A stretch of DNA of 64,000 nt from Ceratothoa steindachneri. Lineage: Eukaryota > Arthropoda > Malacostraca > Isopoda > Cymothoidae. A model generated the notes under the pieces. The model worked only from the letters and a program-made list of their open reading frames with translations, did no database searches and had not been told where the DNA came from. A program made the translations under genes and the position numbers. Positions 47,202 to 58,173 of this stretch are shown here, piece by piece; the stretch's first letter is position 1, and each line of letters begins with the position of its first letter. Location of the stretch: positions 72,574,920 to 72,638,919 of the forward strand of contig OZ018323.1 in assembly GCA_963969495.1 (NCBI GenBank). The letters are read 5' to 3'.

Positions 47202-48825
47202 ATGGCTTCTAATGGCTGCCAAGACCACCCTGTCTCCTTCTTTTACATATGTAGGGAGTATATAAAGAAGTGAGGCCAAAGATTCTTCTTGGAAACGTCG
47301 TGAAGGTTTGCGAAGCCTACCAGAAGTTCTTCGGGATGTCAGTTGGGAACTAGGACAAACTTTGGGCCCCTCACTACTGTTGTGAGCACTGCAAGAAGAC
47401 GCTGGAAGGGTGGTTGTGAGGTGAGAAAAAGTCCGTGAAATTCTCCAACCCACGGGTATGTCTAGAGCCAACAGACCACTCCATAAACTGCTTATTTTGC
47501 ATGGTCGATGTTAGCAAGCGGAGGACAGTAAAGAATGCTGCTGCTGTGCATTATCCAGATCCCCCATTATCAATTGCTCTAATTCCTCACTGCTCCAAAT
47601 ATCCAGTGCCAGTACCACCTGCTCTAGGTGAAGTCCATGACAAGTCTTCTGATTAAAAGGAGGAGATGGATGGTAAGGACTTGGATTGCCTGTTTGAGGT
47701 TTTAAAGAAAGTTCTTCACTTCATAAATCAAAAAGAATTAAATGACTTGGTCAGGGATATGGGCCTGACCAATTCCAATGCAGAGCTATTCATCTCCAGG
47801 AAAGCAGAGGAACTTGCTCGAGGATTAAATGCAGGTGACAAGTCAGAGGAGTCGTCACGAACCTTTGTCCGGACTTTACACTCTCTGGGATGGCCTCTGC
47901 TTTTGCTATGCTATGCCTGGGCTGCTTGACGTTATTAGGGTGCCGTTTCTTCTCAAGGAGTGGCGGGTCTTCATAGACAGTTTTACAACAATTTTAAAGC
48001 CTGTCCTCATCCACAATGGGAACAAGTACCCGACGCTTCCCCTAGCCCATTCAGTTTGCCTGAAGGAAGAATACTATAGTGGAAAAGTCCTCCTGGAAGC
48101 TCTGCAATACAACCAGTATAATTGGAGACTTCAAGATGGTGTCTTTTCTGCTTGGTTTCCAGGGAGTTTTTATCAAGTTTAAGGCTTCCTATGCTTACAA
48201 CCGGATGAACTGGGAGCAACGAACAGAAATTGTAGATGGGACTCGGAACATCATGTGGGAGCCACTGCTTGACCCCAAGATTGTGCCCATGCCCCCACTG
48301 CACATTAAGCCTGGATTATGAAGGAGTTCGTGAAGGCTCTCAACCAGAAATCAGCCTTTTCTAAGTATCTTCTTGAGTTCTTCCCCAATTACTGAGGTCC
48401 AAATCAAAGGTGGCATTTTTATTTGACCTCAGATAAAGAAGGTGTTTGAGTCTACCGAGCTCTCCAATAAGCTCAGTAGGATTGAGAGAACAGCATGGAA
48501 TTGTTTCATAGCATTTCTCAAGGGCCTCCTGGGCAACGACAGGGCTGAAAACTACCAAAGGCTGGTGCAGGTTCTGGTAAAGGCTTTGGGTGCCATTGTA
48601 TGCAAGATGTCCCTTAAACTTCATATGCTGGACGCTCACCTGGACAAATTCAAGGACAATATGGGTGGCAACTCGGAAGAAAAAGGCGAGCGATTTAACC
48701 AAGATCTGAAGGAGATAGAGCGGAGGTACGAGGGCCACAACAATGAGAAAATGATGAGATACTATATCTGGGGACCGGTGCGGGAGTGCCATCTGGACTA
48801 CAAGCGCAAATCCAGTCATTTCTGA
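47202..48825 (+). pseudogene. DDE-like transposon family, copy C (most complete)
   Basis: Starts at ATG 47202 and ends at TGA 48823-48825, about 541 codons. Zinc-like N-terminus: FFYICREYIKK, VCEAYQKFFGMSVGN (stop) DKLWAPHYCCEHCKKTLEGW, RVCLEPTDHSINCLFCMVDV. A middle region with a short helical domain (ELNDLVRDMGLTNSNAELFI) follows. Core: LKEWRVFIDSFTTILKPVLI (candidate Asp codon 47976-47978), HNGNKYPTLPLAHSV, IGDFKMVSFLLGFQG (candidate Asp 48127-48129), MPPLHIKPGL. C-terminus: NCFIAFLKGLLGNDRAENYQ, CKMSLKLHMLDAHLDKFKDN, EEKGERFNQDLKEIERRYEG, NEKMMRYYIWGPVRE. About five stops and four frame changes. It belongs to a different subfamily from copies A and B (MMxxYIWG versus DHYCLTL). A possible polyadenylation signal AATAAA lies near 48893. 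No terminal repeats were recognised. Confidence 0.8.
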
Positions 48826-49150
48826 CGTGTTTAAGTTGCTTTATAACTGTTTTTTGTTTTAACTGGTTTGTTTTTGGTAAGCTTGTGTCATAAAATAAAA
48901 AATGTTTTTCTTGGAAAATATGAAGATTTCGAAATATCATACTCCTAATCACAAACCCAAACTTCTAATTAAATAATAGTTTTTTATAATAATAGGATAT
49001 AACAAACCAGGAAATGGGATTTAGAACCGAGGAACAAAAATGTTTTATACGAATAATTATTAGTGTTACTAACTACTTATGCGCTTGGATGGGTACCATT
49101 CAAATATATTAGTAACGAAGTGTGTAGTGGATTATCTATAAATAAATAAA

Positions 49151-49197
<47 letters not shown>

Positions 49198-49497
49198 TAC
49201 AAGAGAAAGAAGAATTGAATGCGAATGAGCAAATGAGACAAGAAACCCGAGTTTTTTTAAAGGCAAGAGAACGAGACATTAGAAGAACCCAGAATCAAAA
49301 AGAGCAGAGGGCGGCACAGTGAAGGCGATCCTTTACCGAGAAGACAGAAATAACGCAAGGGGAAAAAAGCTTTTGAAAATTCCTCGCTGGGAATCGATGA
49401 CGCAGTTAGGATTTATGGTCACGATAACAATCTTTCTCCATTTAATCTTCCTCGGGGCCCCTCATTCACACTAAGCAAGTTGCTGTATCTAATAAAC
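48826..49497. other. Gap with (TA)n and a coding-like remnant
   Basis: A (TA)n tract occupies about 49153-49196. Directly after it, a plus-strand frame (49212-49321) reads ELNANEQMRQETRVFLKARE then RDIRRTQNQKEQRAAQ and a stop, charged and helical. It is followed by 120 bp of mixed frames. I do not recognise it; it could be part of a transposon-encoded coiled coil. Confidence 0.35.
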
Positions 49498-49876
49498 CAG
49501 TGGTCGCCAAAATTTTTTTAATTTGCGACAGATAACTGCAGGGATGACAAGCGTGGGTTGCATACCCATTTAGTTGAATACAATATATTGAATACACAAA
49601 AAATAAAGACAACAAACATATTCATTTACCAAAAATGTTATCAAAGAAGGCCTCGTTAGCAATAAAATAGTATTATCACACTCAGTGCGCACATATCCGA
49701 ATCTCACAATCTAAGCAGCAAAAATGGTTAGTGAGATTTGAGAACCTAATGTTTAGCTTTTAAGATATGATCATTTATTTGCCCTGTAATTGCTGCATCC
49801 ACACTGCAGCGGCGGGCCGAATGAACTGACCTCGCGGGCAGGATCTAGTCCGCGGGCGGTTGTTTAGAGACACCTG
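49498..49876. mobile_element. hAT-type MITE (379 bp)
   Basis: The left end CAGTGGTCGCCAAA resembles the inverse of the right end, TTTAGAGACACCTG (CAGGTGTCTCTAAA inverted). The right third is GC-rich with GGCGGGCCGAATGAACTGAC and CCGCGGGCGG, like the right part of many hAT/Charlie-type nonautonomous elements. Flanking 8-mers (TAATAAAC and CAATAGAA) agree at 5 of 8 positions, compatible with a decayed 8-bp target duplication. No coding capacity. Confidence 0.6.
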
Positions 49877-50150
49877 CAATAGAACAATCTAATCAGACGA
49901 ATTGAAGGTTTTATAGGCTGTTAAATTAGTCTATTAGAGAACAGAATTGAGTAACTAGATATACAATACTTATGTATAATTTTGCAACGTTATGTTGTAA
50001 TTCACTTCCGCTACTTATCCATTTAATAAAGTATTCCGTTTAATGTGACATGTTCTAAGTCAGTACAGGATAATTCCTTTAGTATATGACAATTTTAGGA
50101 TAGTTTTATAGCTGGGTTTTATTATCTCATTAAATTATGTCTTTTGATGG
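49877..50150. other. Spacer
   Basis: AT-rich sequence with no feature between the hAT-type MITE and the mariner-like remnant. Confidence 0.4.
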
Positions 50151-50785
50151 CAGATGGATCGATACAAAGTGAAAATTTTGCCTTGAGTGCTAATGACTGT
50201 TCCAATGTAGATTAGTTGGCCTTGGACATGCTATGAAAGAGATTAACTTGCATCCAGATAACAGCATACTCGCTTTTTTTCTGACAATGTGGCTGAAATT
50301 GAACAACTATAGAACAAACACGTGGCCTTTTCACCGGAAGAAGCGTGAAGGAGATTATAAATTTGTTTAATTAACCGATGAACCTCGATTACCAAGTATA
50401 ACGGCAGCATGACCAGTCTAGGATTTAGGATGAAGTTCCCACTGTCATTTCCAGCGAGATATTACCCTGTTTAAAAGTTTTATTCGTAGTTAAAAATGAA
50501 GGTCAAGGTATGCCTGCTGGCATCATCTCTCAGGCCCTCAAGGTCCAAAGAGACGTTTAGATTCGAACGGTGCCTGATTTAGACAGTGGAGGCGTGACAT
50601 TTTCCAGCGGGATGTCGAAAAGGATGCACATAAAACTTTAGGATCACTGAGGGATGCCATTATGGAGGCAATGTCAGTCATTTAAAATGACTGGCAAGCA
50701 GGGCATGGAACTAGTTTCGATCCTGCCTGGAGTAGGTCGTAAAGAAAGATAGTCGCCAATTCGAATGATTTCGCAACTATATACA
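50150..50785 (+). pseudogene. Tc1/mariner-superfamily transposase remnant with core deletion
   Basis: Plus-strand frames read FVxLTDEPRLPSITAA, VVKNEGQGMPAGIISQALKV, QRDV-IRTVPDLDS, then VEKDAHKTLGSLRDAIMEAM and VVKKDSRQFE before TGA near 50781. These fit the mariner-like order VMVLGVVxNEGxxMP, the YIxxL block, (QQDxAPxH), PDLNPxD, W..E..xx.xH.xLxSLKxAI, and a VVKxxGxHFE end. The block with the second catalytic Asp (QQD) is missing, about 45 residues deleted between the YI block and PDL. Several stops and frame changes. It differs from the copies at 24.7 and 53.2 kb. Confidence 0.6.
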
Positions 50786-52689
50786 GGAGGAAATGATTTC
50801 TAAGCACAAAAGAATATAAAATAATGAGAATCACATGGACTAAGTTGCATATAAATTAGAATCATATAACCTGGAAGTGAAGGTCCACCTGCCATACAAT
50901 GCTATTCTTTTTCTATAATGTATTTATAACAGGAAGAGGGCAGCGACACCATCAAATATTTCACTTCTGATTCTATTATAAAGGAATTTGAAAGGCCTTA
51001 AAAATAAATACTTATCATGATTGTATCTTCAACATGATTTATATACAAAGGCTTTATTCAGATTACATAACAGAACCACTCAACCGTACATAAACACTGG
51101 AATAGTCAGGTTTCCGAACTAACTATAGTCTTATTGATCAATGAAGTCTGCTTATAAATTCTTTACACCCACTCTTGATTACGAAACACTTCTCCACATG
51201 TCTTTCAATAGCTATATCAATGTTTTTGATTCAGTAAACATAAATATTGAATTAATTTGCACTTAATCAGTAATAAAATAGTATAATGAATAAAGAATAG
51301 ATGTTATAAAACAGTTTGGAAGTTATATTTATGAATATTGTGAACAAATGAAAACAGATTTAAAATATCTAATTTACTTTCCATTTAATGATGAAATTGT
51401 AATATTTTTTACCTAGTAAAAAACTTGTCAGTCAATGATAAGTGAAATATCATATGCCAGTTTCAATGTGTGACTAAAAATTATTTTTTCACAAGAGAAA
51501 ATAATCATTAGTTATTAATGGGCAATTAAAATTAACGATTAAATTTAAGAACAAGCTCGAGAGTAGTTTTACTCATAGTTTTTTGTGACTTGTTTGCTGA
51601 GCATGATAAACAAATTTGTTGAAGAACAAAATTATGCTAGAGAGAAATAGGGCATATATTGAACCTTTTAAACCCATATATATTTATATATTTTTTTCTA
51701 AGCCATGCTTGTTTTCTGCCATCAGGAGAGTTATGTAATAACATAGATTATATATAAAATAGTTTTTTAAACCGTTGCGATTGAATGTGCATTATATGAT
51801 ACATGTCTAAAATGCAAGTAAATCCCCCAAATAATTATTAAATTCAGAATTTACCTAAGCTGACGTCCCCCCAAAAAAAGAAACTCCAATTTATAATTTT
51901 GGGGATGAATGAAGTTAATATAAATATTTCTCTCTGGATCAAAGGTACAATAGAACACCTCCAAACTCTTTTGACTCTTGCTAATTAATTAACGAGAAGG
52001 AAAAAAAGATACAAATAAAGTTTGGAAAATAAATACTTTAAATAGATTGTTATCCTCATAAGTGAAAGAAAGAATTAAACTGTTTGATAATATCATATGA
52101 ATGGTTATTTCAGACCTTAACAAAAATTAGCAAATCTCTTAGAAATTTGATCGTTCGCACTAATATTTAAGACAATATAACATAAGTAGATGGAACCTTT
52201 TTGATGTCGTTTCTAATTGCTAAACTTGCCAACAACTTGAAACATGAGTTCATAAATATAAAAAATCGGTTTTAAAACCAGTAATTTCTTCTTACTATGT
52301 TGAGGGATTGAAATAGTTTATAGCGAGTTTATTCGTGTTTACTATGTAACACACCAAAACATTGATATTCCAAAGCAATCACAAATTTTGAGATAAGATT
52401 TAGAAAACGAGCAAAAGTTAGTATAGAGAATGGAAACAAAGATCTTTGGGAAATTGAAAAATATTGAATAAACCGCTAGACCAAAAGATGATCTACAGAG
52501 TTATATTTTGGGTCAGGTACTATTTGATATTAAGTTTTAGATGAAACTGTTCATTATTATCAATTGTGTGAAAAGAGAAGATCATTCTCTATAAATGGAT
52601 GAGTAATATCGAGTCTTCTCCCGTCCTTTTTCATCTCTTGAATCATCTATAGGAAATACAACACATATTAATATACATAATATAGTATA
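50786..52689. other. AT-rich gap
   Basis: No supported gene, RNA or repeat. AT-rich throughout with short GC-richer patches near 50900 and 51100. Confidence 0.45.
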
Positions 52690-52905
52690 GGTAAAATGAC
52701 AAAAATTATTATTAATAATTATATTAAATAATAATAATATAATGATAATAATAGTATAAAAATAAATATAGCAATAATTATAATAATAATCGTGGATACC
52801 TCTTAAGGACAATTTATAGGAGAATTTAATATAGATTAGTAAAAACTCAATAACATAGGTAAAAATCGAGAAGAGGGGGTAGTGCTCTATTTTATGTTAA
52901 GGATG

Positions 52906-52936
<31 letters not shown>

Positions 52937-53020
52937 TAAGGTGGGCAGTAATAATGACGATCTGGAAAGGGACAAGTTAGTAGTTGATTTTGAAAGAGAT
53001 GCGCTAGGATTAACATAGCA
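52690..53020. repeat. Dispersed repeat, copy R2, with (TA)n core
   Basis: Second copy of the repeat at 38320-38800: AATCGTGGATACxTCT, AATTTATAGGAGAATTTxATATAGATT and AACATAGGTAA lie before a short (TA)n tract (52905-52932), and AAGTAAGGTGGGCAGTAATAATGA after it. The microsatellite is much shorter than in R1 (about 28 versus about 110 bp). Confidence 0.7.
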
Positions 53021-53189
53021 GGCAATAAGTTTTGCGAATCGGTAGGGCAAATCAGAGGAAGGGGGATGGCTGTTTGTGGGGGTGTTAGGACAAGTTATGT
53101 AAAGTCAGAACCTGCAGCCGCACGCTCCTGCCTTGTCTATTTAGGAATCAGTAGCTGATTGCAGATCGTCAGTCACAACTTTTTCCACA

Positions 53190-53928
53190 ATGGAGAAGGT
53201 TGAGCACCACGCAGTGATCAAATTTTTCACCAAAGAAGGCAAAAATGCAAAAGAAATCCATAATCGCATGGTTGGAGTGTACACCGACACCGCACCTTCC
53301 TATGCAACCATTGCTACCTGGAATAGTGAGTTCCGCCATGGTCGTGAGTCCCTTGAAGAGGACCCCCATCCAGGACGCCCGTCAGACGTGACCAACGAAC
53401 ACAATGTGGCCCGTGTGGAGAGGAGGATCCTCTAAAATTGACGGGTGAAGGTCGAAGAAATTGAGCGAGAACTTGGAATATCACATGGAAGAGTTATCAA
53501 CATCACTTACGACAATTTGGCCATGACTAAAGTCTCTGGCCGTTGGGTACCTAGAAACTGAACGCCCCATGATCGACTTCAACGTCGTCAAAGTCCACAC
53601 GGCCAGAGTTGCACAAGCTGCCCTGCGTGAGTGTGGATTCGAGGAGCTCAACCATCCCATCTACAGTCCAGATTTGCCCCCTAGAGACTACTTTTTATCC
53701 CGCCAGCCCAAGGCTGCACTGCGTGGACGCCGGTTTGGGGACGATGAAGTAGTTTAGCTCGCCATCCAGGAGTGGATTGAACAGCAGTCGGGAGATTTCT
53801 GGTTGTCTGGAATTCGAAGCCTCAGGGACAAGTGGCGCAAGTGCATTGAAGTCGAGGCTAGTTATAATAAAAATAATAAAACACATTTTCTTATATCTCG
53901 TTTTCTTATATCCGAATTGAAAAACTAA
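53190..53928 (+). pseudogene. mariner transposase with internal deletion
   Basis: ATG 53190 begins an N-terminal mariner HTH domain: MEKVEHHAVIKFFTKEGKNA, KEIHNRMVGVYTDTAPSYAT, then FRHGRESLEEDPHPGRPSDV. After a stop it continues with VKVEEIERELGISHGRVINI and MTKVSGRWVPR. At about 53560-53580 the sequence jumps and changes frame to VHTARVAQAALRECGFEELN, HPIYSPDLPPRDYFLSRQPK, then AALRGRRFGDDEVV and WRKCIEVEASYNK, ending at TAA 53926-53928. Mariner transposases have about 345 residues; here about 245 codons remain. The deleted part covers the first catalytic Asp and the HQDNAP block with the second; the third Asp (SPDL) remains. It is cleaner than most remnants here, so relatively young. Terminal repeats were not identified. 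Confidence 0.9.
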
Positions 53929-53939
53929 TTGAGTGCCTC

Positions 53940-54500
53940 TCGTATATATTAACGACCTAAAATAGGTTTTAACTAGTAAAATATATAAATTCGCGGAAAA
54001 ACGATGATAGAAATAATACTGCCCCATGATGCGATGTTGCTTGAGTGCAGCGAGACCTAAATATGAAATGAACCTTAACACACCTAAATGCAAGGTCTTG
54101 CACTTAAGCTACAGAAAAATAGAATCAAATTAAATTTGCTTAGCAACACTTGGAATCTGTAAAAATTGAAGAGAACGTTAGAATTGCAATTTTAGTAGAC
54201 TTCAAAGTTTCAAGCAATGCATGAAAGGCATAAAAAAGCAAATTAATTTCATGGATAAATCGCTCCGAATTCCTAAGACTAGAGAAATAATTTTCCCTCT
54301 ATAGACATCAGTAGTTTTACTGCATTTGTAGTGAGCGGTGAAATTCTTGTCTCTTAACTTTATTTAGGATGTGCAATCATTAGAATGAGTGCAACGCAGC
54401 GAGACCAAACTAAAAAATAAAGTTAGGAGTACAACCTATGAAGAAAGACTTTGCTGTCTAAAAGTATTATCCCTTGTGACTAAATGTTTACGAATCCAGC
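53940..54500 (+). pseudogene. LINE reverse transcriptase C-terminal fragment
   Basis: Frames read VYINDLK, SKIYKFAEKR (the position of FADDTK, catalytic Asp pair lost), MNLNTPKCKVLHLSYRKIES, FSRLQSFKQCMKGIKKQINF, KTREIIFPL, DVQSLE-VQRSETKLKNKV and TTYEERLCCLKVLSL. This is the palm-to-C-terminus of a CR1/jockey-type LINE (INDL ... FADDTK ... KCKVLHxG ... F..SKQCxKASKKAN ... YEERLxxLxLxSL). At least eight stops. It begins only about 12 bp after the mariner stop codon. Confidence 0.75.
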
Positions 54501-55169
54501 TTTTATTTTAAAAAAAACTAACTTACCAGGCTTCTCCAAAATAAATTATGAACTATTCTTCGATAGTAATTATATCCGCCTCAGACACTTTGTCCAATAT
54601 ATCGGACAATTTTTAAGCTTGAATTATTAAGTCAATATAATCAATATTTCAATTAAAGTCAGGATGGTCAATCTATTAGAAAGCCCTAGCAAATTTCCAG
54701 GCGCAAAGACTGTTGCCAGCCTCGATTGAGACTCAGTGCTTTCTTAAAACTCATAGAGGATGGCTGCTTCATCTCGTTTCGCTCGCCAATGTAAGTATAT
54801 ATAATTTTGTACAACTAGTGTAAGCAATATTGCATTTTATGTATTCAATAATGACAGTATATTGAATACGGAACAATACAGAACCCAGTCATAATAGAAA
54901 AACCTTTATATTGATTACTGAAATAGATGTTTTTGATATGGTCTAGTATATTGGACAGCATGACTCAAGGCTTCCATTTTAGTTTTTTAGGTCCAATTTA
55001 GTTTTAGAGGCCCAATATCTCGTAAATTATTTGTTGTAATGTAAAATACCATATAATTTAATTGATTTAAAATCCTAAATTCTATAATATACTTCAGTTT
55101 CATTAGTTTTACAAGATAAATAGCCCTTCTAGACTACTTTACCTTGTTTTATAATTAGCCTAACTTTTA
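54501..55169. other. Spacer, no gene seen
   Basis: AT-rich sequence. A GC-richer patch at 54700-54790 has no motif. The stretch ends in a pyrimidine-rich tract with a TTTTCAG (55179-55185) directly before the piggyBac acidic region, resembling a 3' splice site. Confidence 0.4.
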
Positions 55170-56922
55170 TTGTTTATCTTTTCAGCCTCCAAAGAATTGA
55201 ATTATAAAGAAATGCTGAAGGCATTGGCAGAATGTAATGATATTCGGCTATCTGATGATGAAGATCCTGACTACATAACAGAGGAATGTCATGAAAATGA
55301 ATCTGAAGACGATAATAATGATGTAGATCAAGAGGATGAACAAGGAGAAAAAGACAAGGTCAAGCAGATCTTAAAAAGAAGAAGGGTAAGAAAAAGAAAA
55401 AACAACGTGGACAAGGAACCACTGAGATCTGGTTATCCTGAATGTAGGGTTTAAGAATGATGGGACTGAAGAAGGCGTAGCTTCCAGTCATCCTAGGTCA
55501 TATGATTTATTCAAGAATACATTCCAGATTATATAATGGAACTAATAGCAGAAAAATAAATCAATACGGGGTTTTAAAAAAATGGGGAGAGTTTAGGTAC
55601 TAGTAAAATAAAATTGAAGTGCTAATTGGTATGCATATGAAAATGGGAACCTTAGAATTTCCTAGGCTAAGGATGTATTAGTCTCTAAACTCCAAGATCA
55701 GGAATCAGAATATCAGCAATGTCGATACACAGAAATTTCAAGCTTCGTACAAATTTAACTTTAGTGTATGTTTCAAAACCTAACGCAAATGATAGATTCT
55801 GAAAAATCAGGCCAGTAATTGATTCCATTCAAAAGAGGTGCAGGAACTTAGCAAGGAAAAAGTACTACAGTATAGAGGAGATGATAATTTACTCGTAAAC
55901 TAAATATAATCCAATATATTAGACGTAAACCAAACCCTATGGGCATTAAAAGTTTTCTTCTGTGCACTGCTGATGGTATAGTCACTGATAATTTGTTTTA
56001 CCAAGAAAGAACTACGCCAATAGATGATGAATTCAAAATTTATTGATTAGGAGCAAGTATTGTTTTGCAGCTTGCTAAAACTGTACCTGCAAATTAAATT
56101 TAAAATTGGTGTTTGATAATTATGTTACATCTTTGCCGCTAATGTGCCATTTAAAAACTAGGGATATTTTCTGAGTTGGGACCATCAGAAACAACATAAC
56201 AGAGCGATGTTCCTTACTTTATAAAAATCAAATGAAAAAGAAAGGTAGGGGAAAAAGCGACTATAGAATAGATGGCAGTGAAGATATTATGGTCGTTTGG
56301 TGGTTTGACAATGAGGCAGTGCCAATAGCTAGATTATTTGAAAATGGACAAGATGAAGACAAAAGTGTACAAAGATGGAGGAAAGTTTCCAAAACCTAGG
56401 TTGACGTTCCAATGCCAAAAATTATAGATACATATAACATGAAAATGGGTGGAGTAGATCTGAGTGGAAGATATATTTTCTATTACAGGATAACTGTGAA
56501 CTGTCGTAAATGGACCCTCAGAGCCATTTTTTACGTGGTAGATTTAGTAGTGTCAAATTCGTGGATGGAATACAAAATGAAAGCACCAAAACGGTATACC
56601 ATCCAAAAATATAATAGACCCTAATGGCATTGAGAGAAGTTATCACGGATAGTCTATTGCGAGGATATAAATCTTTGGAAAGGGTTTAAGGGAATTTCAA
56701 TGCTTGAGCGAGAAAACCAGCTGTTGTTCCACAAAAAAATCCCTCGGTAACTACAAGTAAAGACAATACTGGACATTGACTAGTTGTTTAAATAGCAAAA
56801 ATGCATCCAGGTGTGCCAGAGAGGGGTGTAAGCAGAAAAGTCTGATATGTTGCAGAAAATACAAAAAGGCACTGTGTTTGAAACGCGAAAGTAATTGTTA
56901 TATAAAATATCATCAAATGTAA
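55170..56922 (+). pseudogene. piggyBac transposase remnant 5 (near full length)
   Basis: Acidic N-terminus (DIRLSDDEDPDYITEE, then EDDNNDVDQEDEQGEKDK) and a basic RRRVRKRKNN stretch, then decayed frames with SIEEMIIYS, LVFDNYVTSLPLM, KKKGRGKSDYRIDGSEDIMV, VWWFDNEAVPIARLF, DVPMPKIIDTYNMKMGGVDL, WTLRAIFYVVDLVVSNSWME, and a Cys-rich end RCAREGCKQKSLICCRKYKK, ALCLKRESNCYIKYH before TAA 56920-56922. It is a piggyBac transposase of the subtype with KGRGxSDYR and VVxWFDNxAV. The first catalytic Asp is Glu (IEEM), the second (FDNY) and third (GGVD) are kept. The stretch 55450-56200 is badly broken; 56230-56620 is almost clean. Confidence 0.85.
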
Positions 56923-57045
56923 ATTTGTGAAGGTTTGATCACAGTGTCCAATACAGAGGACATGTATTATTGGTAAAGTTTGTAATATTTTTTTTAATAA
57001 ATCCGAAAAATATTTTAGGCTTGTTGTCGTATAATGCCCCTTTAT

Positions 57046-57067
57046 GATCACCCCACACCTGAGACCA
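57046..57067 (-). other. Primer-binding site after left LTR
   Basis: On the minus strand TGGTCTCAGGTGTGGGGT directly follows the LTR ending at 57068. It is 16 of 18 identical to the tRNA-Leu-type site at 16802 (TGGTGTCAGATGTGGGGT). Its position shows that this LTR is, or was, also the 5' LTR of a further element. Confidence 0.6.
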
Positions 57068-58032
57068 CTCTTTGTAGTATTATACCTGGTGGTGTGATGT
57101 AGTTCTTTGATGAAGTAGGCTTTGGTCTATGAGTGCTGATTTTTTTTTTAAGGAAAAGCCGCTTTAACACGTAAGGATAGGAGTAAACCCACAGGAATTA
57201 CCCTAACATAAGCATATATTTTAAATTTAACACGTAACTATGAAAAACAAACAGTAATCACATTTATATTTTCGTCCTAAGCTAAAGTAGACTATCCCGG
57301 TTGGCAGATAAGCCTATTACAATGTATACGCTGACAAAAATAGACCAATAGGCTACACGTAAACACACAAATTGCCGATTAGTATTTTATCGCGACCCTT
57401 TTTTATTAGGGTTAATCAATAAATTAATGTACTCTCCTTTACCAACAAATATGACCGGGGTTCACGCACAATTCTCTTTACGTCTAAAAAATCGTGCAAC
57501 GTACTAACTTCATACTATTGCAATATGAATATATAAATGTTCTTGCTAACTCACATGACAAACGGGATCAGGGGTTGCCGGATGACGCTGGAGAGCTTAT
57601 CTCGCGCTTTGGAGGGTTGCCGTGGCCGATGATTGAATTTCGTAGAGGTGGGATGGCCGATTAGAGGTAGTGCGAAGTCAACTTCTTATTGCAAATTTGC
57701 CACTGGTTATTTATACAAGATGGAAAGAGTTACGTTGCTCTTCGCCCCAAGAGTCTTCTTCGGAACAATCTTGACGCCTCTTGGTGTCTGATTCTTTAAC
57801 GTAGAGTGTCCAACTAGATTTTGGGGTATTCGGTGAGATTCTTACTGTAATTAAAGAACGGAACCTCGTTGGTGCTGGGTTCTTCTCCTCTCACTATTAC
57901 GGAACTTTAGATGTGAGAGTCACTCGAGTGTGAGCGGGATACCTTTTCTCCAGTCCTACTTCTTCTAAGTGTGTATGGCACCGAAACAAAACTTGACGAT
58001 TTATGTTAATTTGGCCCTGCGAGGGGGGATCA
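57068..58032 (-). mobile_element. Gypsy LTR, left copy
   Basis: About 965 bp, highly similar to 60623-61582 (about 960 bp), with shared blocks such as CACTCGAGTGTGAGCGGGAT, CAACTAGATTTTGGGGTATT, GGTTGCCGGATGACGCTGGA and AAGCATATATTTTAAATTTA. In the coding direction it would start TGATCCCCCC. The divergence is mostly in the outer 200 bp. On its 5' side lies the decayed tail before the LTR and on its 3' side a primer-binding site. Confidence 0.8.
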
Positions 58033-58157
58033 ATTTTCTCAATCTAATCCTATCGTTTTTCACGGAAATCGTCTTGTATGGCTAAAGGATCGATCTTCAC
58101 AAAATGAACCTTTTCCTTTCTTATCGAATTCTAAAAACTTCTCTTTCTTTCCGTGGA
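58033..58157 (-). repeat. Pre-LTR internal tail, left copy
   Basis: About 125 bp before the LTR in coding direction, matching 61583-61708. The right copy gives a frame FLEFAKKEGS and VKIDPLAIQDDFHEKR before a stop, so it may be the last part of pol or a 3' leader. Similarity between the copies ends at the shared TTCTTTCCGTGG (58157 and 61708). Confidence 0.6.
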
Positions 58158-58173
58158 TTAATAAGGTACTCCA

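Noticed and set aside
47142..47471. 109-codon minus-strand ORF
   Set aside because: Antisense to the N-terminal zinc region of DDE-like copy C, which reads well on the plus strand.
48361..48819. 152-codon minus-strand ORF
   Set aside because: Antisense to the C-terminal part of DDE-like copy C; the plus-strand frame carries the family motifs.
58021..58032. Polypurine tract GAGGGGGGAT on the plus strand implying a plus-strand element
   Set aside because: Gag, protease and integrase all read on the minus strand and the primer site is also on the minus strand.
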